Assembly (NCBI GenBank): GCA_019638115.1
Contig: JAHBUK010000002.1
Coordinates: 813,867-877,866, forward strand
From: Flavobacteriales bacterium
Lineage (GTDB): Bacteria; Bacteroidota; Bacteroidia; Flavobacteriales_F; PHOS-HE28
DNA length: 64,000 nucleotides
Reading direction: 5' to 3'
The notes below the pieces were generated by a model. The model was given only the letters and a program-made list of their open reading frames with translations. It was not told the DNA's origin and did no database searches. The translations under genes were made by a program, and so were the position numbers. Positions 53,501 to 61,117 of the stretch are shown here, piece by piece (within the stretch, counting starts at the first letter, position 1; each line of letters starts with the position of its first letter).

Positions 53501-56500
53501 ATGCCGCTGAAGGTGGCCACACCGGCCACGGCCGCTTGCGTAAGCGTCCCCACCACGTTGCCGGTACCGGAGAGGAGCGTGATGCTCACATCATCGGTGT
53601 AGTCGTTGGCCACGCTGTTGTCCGAACGGCGCACTTCCACGGTGAAGGCCGGCAGGGCAACGTTGGTGTTCCCCGTTGCCGGGAAGTCCACGAACACCAG
53701 TTCCACCGGAAGACCCAACACCGGGAAGGTGGTGGTGGCCGCAGTAAGGGCCGGACCGCTGGTAACACTGGCGCTCAGTTGCAGGGCGGCATCGATGGCA
53801 TCGTAAAGGATGCCGTTGATCACCACCTCGTTGGTGTTCGCCAAAATGGTACCCACCAGGGTACCACCCAGGTTGCCACCACTTCCGCTCACGTAGGCGA
53901 TGGTCACTTCCGTATCGGCATCCACCACTTGGGGCACGCCGTCCTCATCCTGGCTCTGCACGCTGAGGCTGAAGGGCACGTTCTCGGCCACGTCCACGCC
54001 GCCGTTCACCGAAGTGATGGCGAGCTTGGTGGGAGGCACAGCGGGCAACGCCACGCCGGTAACGGCCACCATGTCGAAACGCCACGTTCCGCCCGGTGCA
54101 TAGGTGCTGGAAGCTGCTGCATAGTCCGAAGTGCTGGGCGCGAAGACCGCTACCATGCGCACACCGAAGTTGGCATTGTTCTCCACACCCGGGATGCTGC
54201 CCAAGTCCACTTCGCGGAGGTTGAACCACTGGTCGCCGCCGGTGTTCTCGAAGAGCGTTGGCCATGCGGTCCACGTGCTGCCATCGGTGGTGTACTGCAA
54301 TTCCTGCCAGCGCGAGCTGGTGTTGCTGGTGCGCAGGTCCCAGTTAACGGCGATGCTGGTGTATCCCAAGGTGCTCACCATGAACTGGATGCCGCGCTCA
54401 CCGCTCTGGGTGCCAACCGCCGCGTAGTTGGTGGTGTTCCAACCGTAGTTTTCAGGGGCCGTGTTCACAGGGTCGCTGGAACCGCCGTTGGCAACACCGG
54501 AAGCGAAGGTGGCGGTGGTACCTCCCACCAAAGAGGCCGTACCGACGCCTTCTGAAGGTGTGGGAGCTGTAGCTCCACCGGGCACCGTGGTGGTGGAAGG
54601 CCCGTTGAAGTTCCAGCGCGTGATGACCGGACGCTGGGTGTAGAACACCTGCTCATCGCCATAGGCAGTGCCGCCGCTGTTGGTGGCATAGGCGCGGTAG
54701 AAGTAGCCCGTGCCTTGGTCCAGGCCGCTCAGGGCCACGGAGAAGTTGATGCCGGCAAGGTTGCTGCCTGCCACCGGGGTACCCGTACCGGGTGTGAAGC
54801 CGGAGGTGGTGGAGTACTCGATCCCGTAGTCGCTCAACGCGCTGCAACCCGTGGCACTGATGGTACCGGCGAGCGTGGCACCGGAGAAGCTCACGTTGCT
54901 TGCGGCACCCGTTGCCACCGTGGCCAGGGTGTTCACCCCTTCCCCACTGGCGGAAACGTCAATGGCATCGGCACCACCACCGCTCACGGGGATATTGCCC
55001 GAATAGTCCTGCACCAAGGTGGGTGCGAAGAGCACATACACCGGCTGCTCCAACTCACCGAAGTCTGGACTGAGCACCAAGGTGTTGTCGAAGCTTCCGA
55101 ATTCATCATCGCTGAAGGTGAAGCCCTCCAGAGGGCCGATCGTCACATCACCATCCAGGTTGAAGCCCGAGAGGTCGAAGCTGAGCGGACCGGCGGTATT
55201 ATTGATGCACAAAGTACCGAAGGCCGCCAAGGTGCCCGCGTTCAACGTGGGCGTGGGCGGGGCTTCCACCTGGCCATCGAGCGTTACGGCTTGGCTGGTT
55301 GCCCCGGTGCTGGTGATGCTCACTTCCACACCGGCATAGAATGCCACGGCATCGCCGATCAGGCGCACCTCGATGGTCTTGTTGAGGGATGCTGCAGCGG
55401 CGAAACTCACACTGCTGCCATAGGAACCGACCCCCTCCTCACGCACTTCAAAACCGGCAGGTGCGGCGATCACCAGGCTGGCCGCCAGATCGCTGGCCGT
55501 AATGCTGAAGGTCTGTGCATCGCTGGGCGTGCCGAGCGTGGTCAGGAAACCACCAAGGCTGGTGGGAACCGGGGCATCCACAACGGGCGTGGCAGTGGAC
55601 TGCGGTGCGAAAGCCAGGCCCTTGATGATGGTGCCAGCAGCCGCAGTGTAGAGCACTGTATTGGCGGTGATGTTGATGGTGGCATTGAAACCGGCGGCAT
55701 CCACCAGTTTGCGAACACTGTTGGCAGCGGAAGCACCGGTGCCGGTGGAAACGTAAAGTGAAGCGCCTGCACCGTTCTTCTCAGCGGCCAAACCGAAACC
55801 GCCGAAGGTGCTTGCATAAGTGCCGTTGGCAACCCAGGTACCGCCCACCAGGGAGTACTTGTACAGGGTACCTACCGTAGCACTGGTGGCTTGCAGGATG
55901 TACAGAATGTCGAAGTCAGCACCATTGTCTCCGGAGCTTACGAGGTAGAAATCCTGCATGGAAGTGGCTCCAAGAGGGATGCCTGGCAGCGCGGTGAAAG
56001 AACCGCCGCTGGGTGCGGAAACAACACCCACTGGAGCAACTGATGCTGAAGCGGTGAATCCATAAACGGTGCTACCGAAAGCCTTCACCGAACGGATGTT
56101 GCCGCCAGGGCTGGACGAGCTGCTGCCATTGGTGTAGAATCCGCCTTGGTCACCGATGAACCAGTTGCTGTTGTTCAAGGTGGTGGCACCACGGGTCTGG
56201 TTGCCGCTTGCGGCGGTGTACGTGGTTGCCAGGGTCACCACACCAGCATTGTTGATGGTAACCACCGCACGCGGGTTCAGCGTGTTGGCGTTGCTGCCCG
56301 TGTTGGTGTTGTTGTGTCCGGTAAAGCAGAACAGGCTACCATCGCTGCTGTTGGAAGCGTAGAGCGTGGACGTGGCGGAGCCTGAAACGCGGATGGCGTC
56401 AGGGTCCACACCGGATACCGCAATGGTCTGTATGGCACTTTGCCCGACCGTGTTCTTATCGATCTCCACCACGCTCACCGTGGTGTTGTTGGCACTGGCC

Positions 56501-56709
56501 GCAGCCACCAGCACGGCGAGGTTATCGTTGTTGAACTGGGCGCTTGCGGTGTTCACCAGACCGGCCACCAACAGGCCTGCCAATGGAATGGCAGCGAGGG
56601 CGCTTGCCAAGCGCGACTTTGTGGGTCGCGTTCCAGCCAAAGCTGCATCGCGCCGTTCCGCTGCCCTTCTCCAGGGCAGTAGCTCGGCGATCGTACTTCG
56701 TGTTCGCAT
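50590..56709 (-). CDS. Giant multi-domain T9SS surface protein
   Basis: A protein of 2,039 aa. A long N-terminus (MRTRSTIAELLPWRRAAERR ... SALAAIPLAGLLVAGLVNTASA) ends in a signal-like hydrophobic stretch. The body holds two propeller-like segments (VVEIDKNTVGQSAIQTIAVSGVDPDAIRVSGSATSTLYASNSSDGS ... and a later RLVVLRNDGTTNAASASFLDEYATDGTPGVSLPL block), several sandwich modules, a lectin-like anchor (ITRWNFNGPSTTTVPGGATAPTPSEGVGTASL), and a TSP3-like Ca-binding stretch WYADVDGDGFGDPDDFVVACEQPEDYVANADDTCPAV. The C-terminus (LALWPNPNNGTEVWISLDGI ... GLYLVTVTAGEAQYVQRLVIQN) is a type A T9SS sorting domain. A probable adhesin or matrix protein; no enzymatic motif recognised. Confidence 0.88.
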   Translation of the reverse strand: MRTRSTIAELLPWRRAAERRDAALAGTRPTKSRLASALAAIPLAGLLVAGLVNTASAQFNNDNLAVLVAAASANNTTVSVVEIDKNTVGQSAIQTIAVSGVDPDAIRVSGSATSTLYASNSSDGSLFCFTGHNNTNTGSNANTLNPRAVVTINNAGVVTLATTYTAASGNQTRGATTLNNSNWFIGDQGGFYTNGSSSSSPGGNIRSVKAFGSTVYGFTASASVAPVGVVSAPSGGSFTALPGIPLGATSMQDFYLVSSGDNGADFDILYILQATSATVGTLYKYSLVGGTWVANGTYASTFGGFGLAAEKNGAGASLYVSTGTGASAANSVRKLVDAAGFNATINITANTVLYTAAAGTIIKGLAFAPQSTATPVVDAPVPTSLGGFLTTLGTPSDAQTFSITASDLAASLVIAAPAGFEVREEGVGSYGSSVSFAAAASLNKTIEVRLIGDAVAFYAGVEVSITSTGATSQAVTLDGQVEAPPTPTLNAGTLAAFGTLCINNTAGPLSFDLSGFNLDGDVTIGPLEGFTFSDDEFGSFDNTLVLSPDFGELEQPVYVLFAPTLVQDYSGNIPVSGGGADAIDVSASGEGVNTLATVATGAASNVSFSGATLAGTISATGCSALSDYGIEYSTTSGFTPGTGTPVAGSNLAGINFSVALSGLDQGTGYFYRAYATNSGGTAYGDEQVFYTQRPVITRWNFNGPSTTTVPGGATAPTPSEGVGTASLVGGTTATFASGVANGGSSDPVNTAPENYGWNTTNYAAVGTQSGERGIQFMVSTLGYTSIAVNWDLRTSNTSSRWQELQYTTDGSTWTAWPTLFENTGGDQWFNLREVDLGSIPGVENNANFGVRMVAVFAPSTSDYAAASSTYAPGGTWRFDMVAVTGVALPAVPPTKLAITSVNGGVDVAENVPFSLSVQSQDEDGVPQVVDADTEVTIAYVSGSGGNLGGTLVGTILANTNEVVINGILYDAIDAALQLSASVTSGPALTAATTTFPVLGLPVELVFVDFPATGNTNVALPAFTVEVRRSDNSVANDYTDDVSITLLSGTGNVVGTLTQAAVAGVATFSGISFDAAGVKTLEATSGSLSGESDAITISQFQFTAGRLVVLRNDGTTNAASASFLDEYATDGTPGVSLPLPVASAGDVNRLLNSGSATSEGQIVRSDDGRYITVAGYDANLGQASVGSTAGIDRVIGRVDANGAVATTVLTVNDATVANNSYAANNFRSVATFDGAQFWTGGNGNASTGGVRTIAFNGSTTTPAIAERISGGNNIRNVSVVDGELYYSTGSAPVGIYRVGNGAPTTTATAELLFTLQTGNTSPYAFQLLDRSDAVCGRDVIYVADDANGGRVYKYSFDGTSWTARGFVQAPASIYGLVGEVVNGDAVLFVTTPFSILTITDNAAFDADMNGDFDLVADAPLNNRFRGIAFAPQECVAPAITGITTNAPICGVDDLELCAAVTGTGPVALTWTGTGSFNPDASSASVSVSGAASGTYTLTASSTCGSVSAEVNVVVDPALTWYADVDGDGFGDPDDFVVACEQPEDYVANADDTCPAVVGVIGSACDDGNPNTVDDVLDASCNCVGTPVSPCEDVTLEFYTGNTPADLSWEIEDVQSNTVVVTGQGFVMPPDAVFPFIYCLPGDRQYKLRVTDNGDGASGYQLRYTATQARMIDNQNNLGTGTSEITGNAYSFSLPVGSDELIYTSCDKYWWKTNEYIVAAENAAVSALWIDGGANSVQSNNTGYEFWFYNPNGGYSFRKFRPHNVSDGFGNVGATRACHLKVNNWAVANHIPESDLMNVRVRSRVSGVNSGWGAACRFVRDEALAACPPTKLMDIPGNQFLSCNQFRQFGVAGSRIHARPVTGANLYQWRFRIEAENVEIIRTSTSYFLNLNWNAGVAAPLLNSKTYEVDVRASKDGGATWCGLGGEPWGDICSLTIGTPPAVGGNQNMSLSADGVLALWPNPNNGTEVWISLDGIDASIETVTVDIHDLTGKRISARILPTQDGSLLTALPLNGDLAAGLYLVTVTAGEAQYVQRLVIQN

Positions 56710-56844
56710 GTTCTTAGGGGTTGTTTAGGGTGCGGCAAAGCTTCCCCGACAGTGTTAGGTCATCCGCACCTCCGGATCTATGATTGCCTGAACATTACGC
56801 GCCCACAGACTTAGGCGAACGTTAAGCGATCGCACAAAACCGGC

Positions 56845-59352
56845 TCAGCGCTTCAGGAAGGGAATGGCCACCGGCGGTTGTTGTGTGCGCTCGGCCAGCA
56901 GGGTGTATCGCCCTGGCGCCAGGTGCTGCACAGCCAATGCTTCACGCTCGGTGTCCGGCGTAATGCGCGTGCTGAGCACCACGCGGCCCAATACGTCCAA
57001 CACGTGCAACTGCAGGGCATCGTGCGGTATGCCGGCCACGTTCAGCAGATCCTCCGTGGGGTTCGGCCACACGGCCATGCCGGGTTCCTGCGCAGTGCGG
57101 TACACAGGCACCACGTCGCTTTCCGTGCTGGTGCCATCGTGGTCCGTTTGCCGCAGTCGGTAGTAGCTCAGGCCGTTCAGCGGGGCATCATCAACGGCGG
57201 TGTAGTCGATGCGTTCGCGACTGTCGCCCACGGCTTCCATGAACAGCAGTTCCTCGAAGTGCATGCCGTCGGCACTGCGCAACACGGTGAAGAAGGCGTT
57301 GTCACGCTCGGTGGCAGTGGCCCAATGCAGGTCCACCACCTTGTTGTTTGGCTTGGCATCGAAGAGGATCAATTCGATGGGCAGTGGGCTCAAGGTGGGA
57401 GCCAATGCGAAGGCACCGAAGGAAGTGATGCTAGGCGCGGTAACGGCGTATGCGGCTGCGCTCTGGCCGGGTGTGGCCGGCAGCCACTTCTGCTCGCTGG
57501 GCTCCCAGCGCTGTGCGTTCATGGCGGCCGCAACATTGAAGGGCGCCAGCGGAAGCTCTCCCACCACGTAGCGGAAGATGAGCGTAGCCGTGGGCGTGCC
57601 GCTCACGTCCACCTGCCAGAAGCGGTCCACCGTGGCGTCGCGGTTGTCAGGCAGGAGGCCGGTGGTGCTGTTCAAGTTGGTGACCAGCGTGGGCGACACC
57701 GGCCAGGGCAGGTTGTCCGCAGCGGTGCCGTACGTGCTTACGATCACGTTGCCCGCATTACCAGCGGTAAGGTTGAAGGTGAAGATGCGCAGGCCCGTGG
57801 CACTCCCGAATGGAATGTTGTGCGCACCGAGGTTGTTGCCGATGTTCCACTGCACACGCGAAGTGTGGTCGGTGCGCTCGGAGCGGATGTGGCGTGCGGC
57901 CGCAAAGGCACCGGTGATCGCACCGGCCGCAGGGTTCAGCAGTTCGAGGCGGTTGCCGTTCAGGTCCAGACGTCCGTTCCCTGCTGGCAGGTTCAGGTTG
58001 TTCACGATGCTCACATCGGAGGCCATCGTCACATACGGGGTCCCGGTCTTCTCGATGCGCCAATTGTGGAAGCGCTCACCACCGGAGGTGGTCACGGTTT
58101 GCGCTGCGCCTTGCGAGAAGATCACCAGGCCCGTGCGCTCGTTGAAGCCGCTCTCCGCGTAATTGGTCCAGTTGCCGCGCACGGTGAGGGTGTGGTTGGC
58201 GGCCATCACATCCAGCACCGGCGTGCCATCGGTACCAAGGACCTCCAGGTCGCCTTTCACCTCGGTGTCCCCGCTCAACTGCTTGTCGCCGGTGCCACGC
58301 AGGCGCAGGCTGCCATAACCACCGGGCACGGGTCGCACATCCTGCAAGGCGGCGGCACTGTATATGGTAAGGCTAGCATTGGCGAAGGTGTACGTGTTGT
58401 TCACCAAGGACCACTGCTGCCAAGCCGGCGAGCCGTCGATCTCCAAGGTGCCACCGTTGTTCACCACAAGGTCGTGGATGGCGGTACCGGAAGCCCCGGC
58501 GAGCACTTGGTTGGTGCGCACGAAGCCGCCGTTGTTGATGATGATGCCGCACTTCGGCGCGCCGAGCACGTTGTTGCTGCGGGCATAGAGGATGCCCGGG
58601 ATCAGCAGGGTGCCGTTCACGGTGAGCACACCGCCCCGCGCATGGTTCGAGAGCCCGTCGATGCCATCGATCGCCACGTTGCCGGAACCCACCGCCCCGG
58701 TCAACTCCACCGTACGCCCTGCAGCGACGATAACGTTGAAAATGCAGGTGTTATCCTGGTTGTTGTAGATCTGTGTGGTGCTCGCCGAGTTGAAGCGTAA
58801 GCGCATGTCCATGTCGATGGTGACGGTGGTCTCATAGCTGAACATGGGCACCGTGTTGGCGGCGGAGAACTTGCGCAGGCGGCTGGCATCAAAGAGTCCG
58901 GAGCCGTGGACCAAGGTGTTCACCCCATCGAAATTGAAGCTGATGCCATCGAAGTTGGCCCCGTCACCGATCTGGCCGTCGCAGCGCAGTTCCGAGCCGC
59001 GCAGGGTGATGTAGCGGTTGGTGGCGAAGTTGGCCGTCCACAGTTTGGCGCCGGGCTCCACGATGAGGTCCGCAATGATGTAGCCCACTCCGGAACCATT
59101 GAGCAGCACCGTGGTACCGGTGCGGATGAACACCCGGGAGGTGGTTCCGGGAGCGCTTCCTGCCGGCACCCATGCCGCACCGTTCCACGTGCTCCAAGTG
59201 GCCGCTACGCTCCAGTTGCCGCTGGCTGTCGACCCGAAATCACCGATCGCATATTGGGCCTTCAGCGCACCGCCAGCGAGGAGCGCCATGCCCATCAGAA
59301 CAAGCAGCAGGCTCCGACGAAGGAACTGCGTGAGGTGGGCGGCGTTGCGCAT
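56845..59352 (-). CDS. T9SS-exported surface protein, G8/beta-helix-like
   Basis: A protein of 835 aa. Signal peptide FLRRSLLLVLMGMALLAGGALKAQ. The early mature segment (GNWSVAATWSTWNGAAWVPAGSAPGTTSRVFIRTGTTVLLNGSGVGYIIADLIVEPGAKLWTANFATNRYITLRGSELRCDG) has the strand rhythm of G8- or right-handed beta-helix-type proteins common in Bacteroidota. Near residue 675 is PIELILFDAKPNNKVVDLHWATATERDNAFFTVLRSADGMHFE, the usual linker before a T9SS sorting domain, ending YRTAQEPGMAVWPNPTEDLLNVAGIPHDALQLHVLDVLGRVVLSTRI ... LAPGRYTLLAERTQQ. Exported by T9SS and probably surface-bound. The start at MRNAAHLTQ is preferred, an upstream ATG at 59391 being possible. Confidence 0.85.
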   Translation of the reverse strand: MRNAAHLTQFLRRSLLLVLMGMALLAGGALKAQYAIGDFGSTASGNWSVAATWSTWNGAAWVPAGSAPGTTSRVFIRTGTTVLLNGSGVGYIIADLIVEPGAKLWTANFATNRYITLRGSELRCDGQIGDGANFDGISFNFDGVNTLVHGSGLFDASRLRKFSAANTVPMFSYETTVTIDMDMRLRFNSASTTQIYNNQDNTCIFNVIVAAGRTVELTGAVGSGNVAIDGIDGLSNHARGGVLTVNGTLLIPGILYARSNNVLGAPKCGIIINNGGFVRTNQVLAGASGTAIHDLVVNNGGTLEIDGSPAWQQWSLVNNTYTFANASLTIYSAAALQDVRPVPGGYGSLRLRGTGDKQLSGDTEVKGDLEVLGTDGTPVLDVMAANHTLTVRGNWTNYAESGFNERTGLVIFSQGAAQTVTTSGGERFHNWRIEKTGTPYVTMASDVSIVNNLNLPAGNGRLDLNGNRLELLNPAAGAITGAFAAARHIRSERTDHTSRVQWNIGNNLGAHNIPFGSATGLRIFTFNLTAGNAGNVIVSTYGTAADNLPWPVSPTLVTNLNSTTGLLPDNRDATVDRFWQVDVSGTPTATLIFRYVVGELPLAPFNVAAAMNAQRWEPSEQKWLPATPGQSAAAYAVTAPSITSFGAFALAPTLSPLPIELILFDAKPNNKVVDLHWATATERDNAFFTVLRSADGMHFEELLFMEAVGDSRERIDYTAVDDAPLNGLSYYRLRQTDHDGTSTESDVVPVYRTAQEPGMAVWPNPTEDLLNVAGIPHDALQLHVLDVLGRVVLSTRITPDTEREALAVQHLAPGRYTLLAERTQQPPVAIPFLKR

Positions 59353-59463
59353 GGTCTTTCGATCCCGGGATCCGGGCACGAAGGAACCCATGCACCATTA
59401 CCCTTGCATTACGCGCAACTCATGCTTGATCGAAGCGATCGTTAAGAGGGCCTATGAAGAACA

Positions 59464-59493
59464 AAGGACCGCCCCCTTTCGGAAGCGGCCCTT
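59464..59493 (-). terminator. Terminator of dps (13-bp stem, GAAA tetraloop)
   Basis: On the minus strand, AAGGGCCGCTTCC-GAAA-GGGGGCGGTCCTT forms a 13-bp stem including three G-U pairs, with a stable GNRA loop, followed by TGTTCTTC. It lies 63 bp after the dps stop. Confidence 0.75.
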
Positions 59494-59556
59494 CTCAACC
59501 AAGTGCGCCTCCCTACCCTATCCGTTGGGCGCGCCTTTGGTCACTATCAACAACGC

Positions 59557-60060
59557 TCAAGCGGCGCTGTATGCGCGTAACATCCACAGGTCTTTTTCCA
59601 TGGCGGTGATGTTGTCACCCAGCATGGTGCCGGTGGCTTCATCGCCGGCCTTTCCGGCCAGGTCCAGCGCTGCGCGTTGTAGGCTTATCAAGGAACTCAT
59701 GTCCGTCTTCACACATCCCACGGTCTCCTTGGGTCCGCTCAGGTCACGTTGCTCCTTAACCGCACTGTGCTTCAGGTAGGCACTGTAAGTATGCAGGGGC
59801 CTTCCTTCCAGGGTAAGGATGCGCTCGGCCAGCACGTCGATGAAGGTCTGCGCCTTGGTGTACAGTTCCTCGAACTTGGCGTGCAGCTCGAAGAACGTGG
59901 GGCCGGAAATGTTCCAGTGGCAACCACGCAGGTTCTGGTAGTGCACTTGGTACGCTGCCAACAGGCCGTTCAGACTGCCTACCAGAGCTTCGCTCTTGGC
60001 CACATCGAGCCCCACCGAGTTGATGGAACTTCCTTTTTTGCCTGCTTTTTTCTTTGCCAT
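59557..60060 (-). CDS. dps: Dps-like DNA-binding/iron-storage protein
   Basis: A ferritin-like mini-ferritin of 167 aa that binds and oxidises iron with H2O2 and, in many species, compacts DNA. Ferroxidase residues occur with the spacing seen in Dps of other bacteria: H48 (GCHWNISG), H60 (FFELHAKFEELY), D75 and E79 (TFIDVLAER). The N-terminal extension MAKKKAGKKGSSINS is Lys-rich, suitable for DNA contact. The start at MAKKKAG is chosen; a start eight codons upstream would overlap the promoter. Divergently paired with oxyR, implying peroxide control. Confidence 0.94.
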   Translation of the reverse strand: MAKKKAGKKGSSINSVGLDVAKSEALVGSLNGLLAAYQVHYQNLRGCHWNISGPTFFELHAKFEELYTKAQTFIDVLAERILTLEGRPLHTYSAYLKHSAVKEQRDLSGPKETVGCVKTDMSSLISLQRAALDLAGKAGDEATGTMLGDNITAMEKDLWMLRAYSAA

Positions 60061-60064
60061 GACG

Positions 60065-60072
60065 CAAAAGTA
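60065..60072 (-). promoter_or_regulatory. Candidate -7 box (TACTTTTG) of dps
   Basis: On the minus strand TACTTTTG matches TAnnTTTG and lies 4 bp before the dps ATG, implying a leaderless or near-leaderless transcript. No -33 TTTG is present at 19-21 bp, consistent with activator dependence. Confidence 0.55.
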
Positions 60073-60116
60073 CCGAGCTACCACGTATAGAGATCATTGA
60101 TAATTTCGATGCCTGA

Positions 60117-60131
60117 ATAGCACCCGACTAT
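60117..60131 (+). promoter_or_regulatory. Candidate OxyR half-site (ATAG-N7-CTAT)
   Basis: ATAG at 60117-60120 and CTAT at 60128-60131 have the exact 7-bp spacing of an OxyR half-site. Another ATAG is at 60087-60090. A complete four-part site is not seen. It ends 1 bp before the oxyR start codon, so binding here could autoregulate oxyR and act on dps. Confidence 0.5.
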
Positions 60132-60132
60132 A

Positions 60133-61062
60133 ATGACCCTACAGCAACTCCAGTACATCGTGGCCCTCGACGATCACCGGCATTTCGTGCGGGCCGCGGA
60201 GGCCTGCTTCGTTACCCAGCCCACGCTCACCGTGCAGGTGCGCAAGCTGGAGGAGGAACTTGATGTGGACCTCTTCGATCGCAGCACGCACCCCATCCGC
60301 ACCACCGAGGTGGGCGCGCGTGTGGTGGCACAGGCGCGTGTGGTGTTGCGCGAAAGCGAGCAGCTCACCGCCTTGGTGGACGAACTGCACACCGGCTTCA
60401 ACGGCACCTACCGCGTAGGGGTGATCCATACCCTGGCCCCCTACCTGATGCCGCTCTTCCTGACCCGTTTCGCCGAGGCCCACCCGAACGTGAAGCTCAT
60501 CATAGACGAACGCAAGACAAGCCGCATTCTCAAGGGCCTGCGCCGGGGCGAGCTGGACCTCGGCATCCTGGTGACCCCGGTGGATGCTCCGGACATCGAG
60601 GAGATCCCGCTATTCCGCGAACCCTTTCTTGCCTTCCTGCCCGAGGGGCATGCCTTGTGGCGCAAACGGCGCCTGGAGCGCGAGGACCTGCGCGACCGCT
60701 CCATGTGGGTGCTCGGTGAAGGCCATTGCTTCCGCGAACAGGCACTCAGCCTGTGCGATACGCCCAGCTCCGGCGGGCACGACAACCTGCACTACGAAAG
60801 CGGCAGCATAGAGACCTTGAAACAACTGGTGCTCAACGGCAACGGCATGACGCTGGTGCCTGCCTTGAGCGTGGATACCAAGGACCCGCACGTGCGCCGC
60901 TTCAACAGCCCAGAACCGGTGCGGCAGGTGAGCCTGGTGGTGCGCAAGCCCTTCGTGCGGCGCAAACTGCTGGAGGAACTGGCGCGCTGCATCAAGCAGG
61001 CCGTTCCTCCCAACTTGCTGAACGGCCCTAAGGGCGCGGAAACGCTGGGCTTGAAAGGATAG
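60133..61062 (+). CDS. oxyR: OxyR-like LysR transcriptional regulator (peroxide sensor)
   Basis: A LysR-type regulator of 309 aa. The N-terminal helix-turn-helix (MTLQQLQYIVALDDHRHFVRAAEACFVTQPTLTVQVRKLEEELDVDLFDRS) is followed by a substrate/sensor domain. Cys199 and Cys208 (GEGHCFREQALSLC) stand at the same positions as the redox-active pair of E. coli OxyR. Together with the divergent dps this supports peroxide sensing. It probably activates dps and itself through the 72-bp shared spacer. Confidence 0.95.
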   Translation: MTLQQLQYIVALDDHRHFVRAAEACFVTQPTLTVQVRKLEEELDVDLFDRSTHPIRTTEVGARVVAQARVVLRESEQLTALVDELHTGFNGTYRVGVIHTLAPYLMPLFLTRFAEAHPNVKLIIDERKTSRILKGLRRGELDLGILVTPVDAPDIEEIPLFREPFLAFLPEGHALWRKRRLEREDLRDRSMWVLGEGHCFREQALSLCDTPSSGGHDNLHYESGSIETLKQLVLNGNGMTLVPALSVDTKDPHVRRFNSPEPVRQVSLVVRKPFVRRKLLEELARCIKQAVPPNLLNGPKGAETLGLKG

Positions 61063-61117
61063 GACTGAGCGCGGGACGAGCGTCCTTCGTTCACGACTTC
61101 CCGAACAGCCCCTTGGC

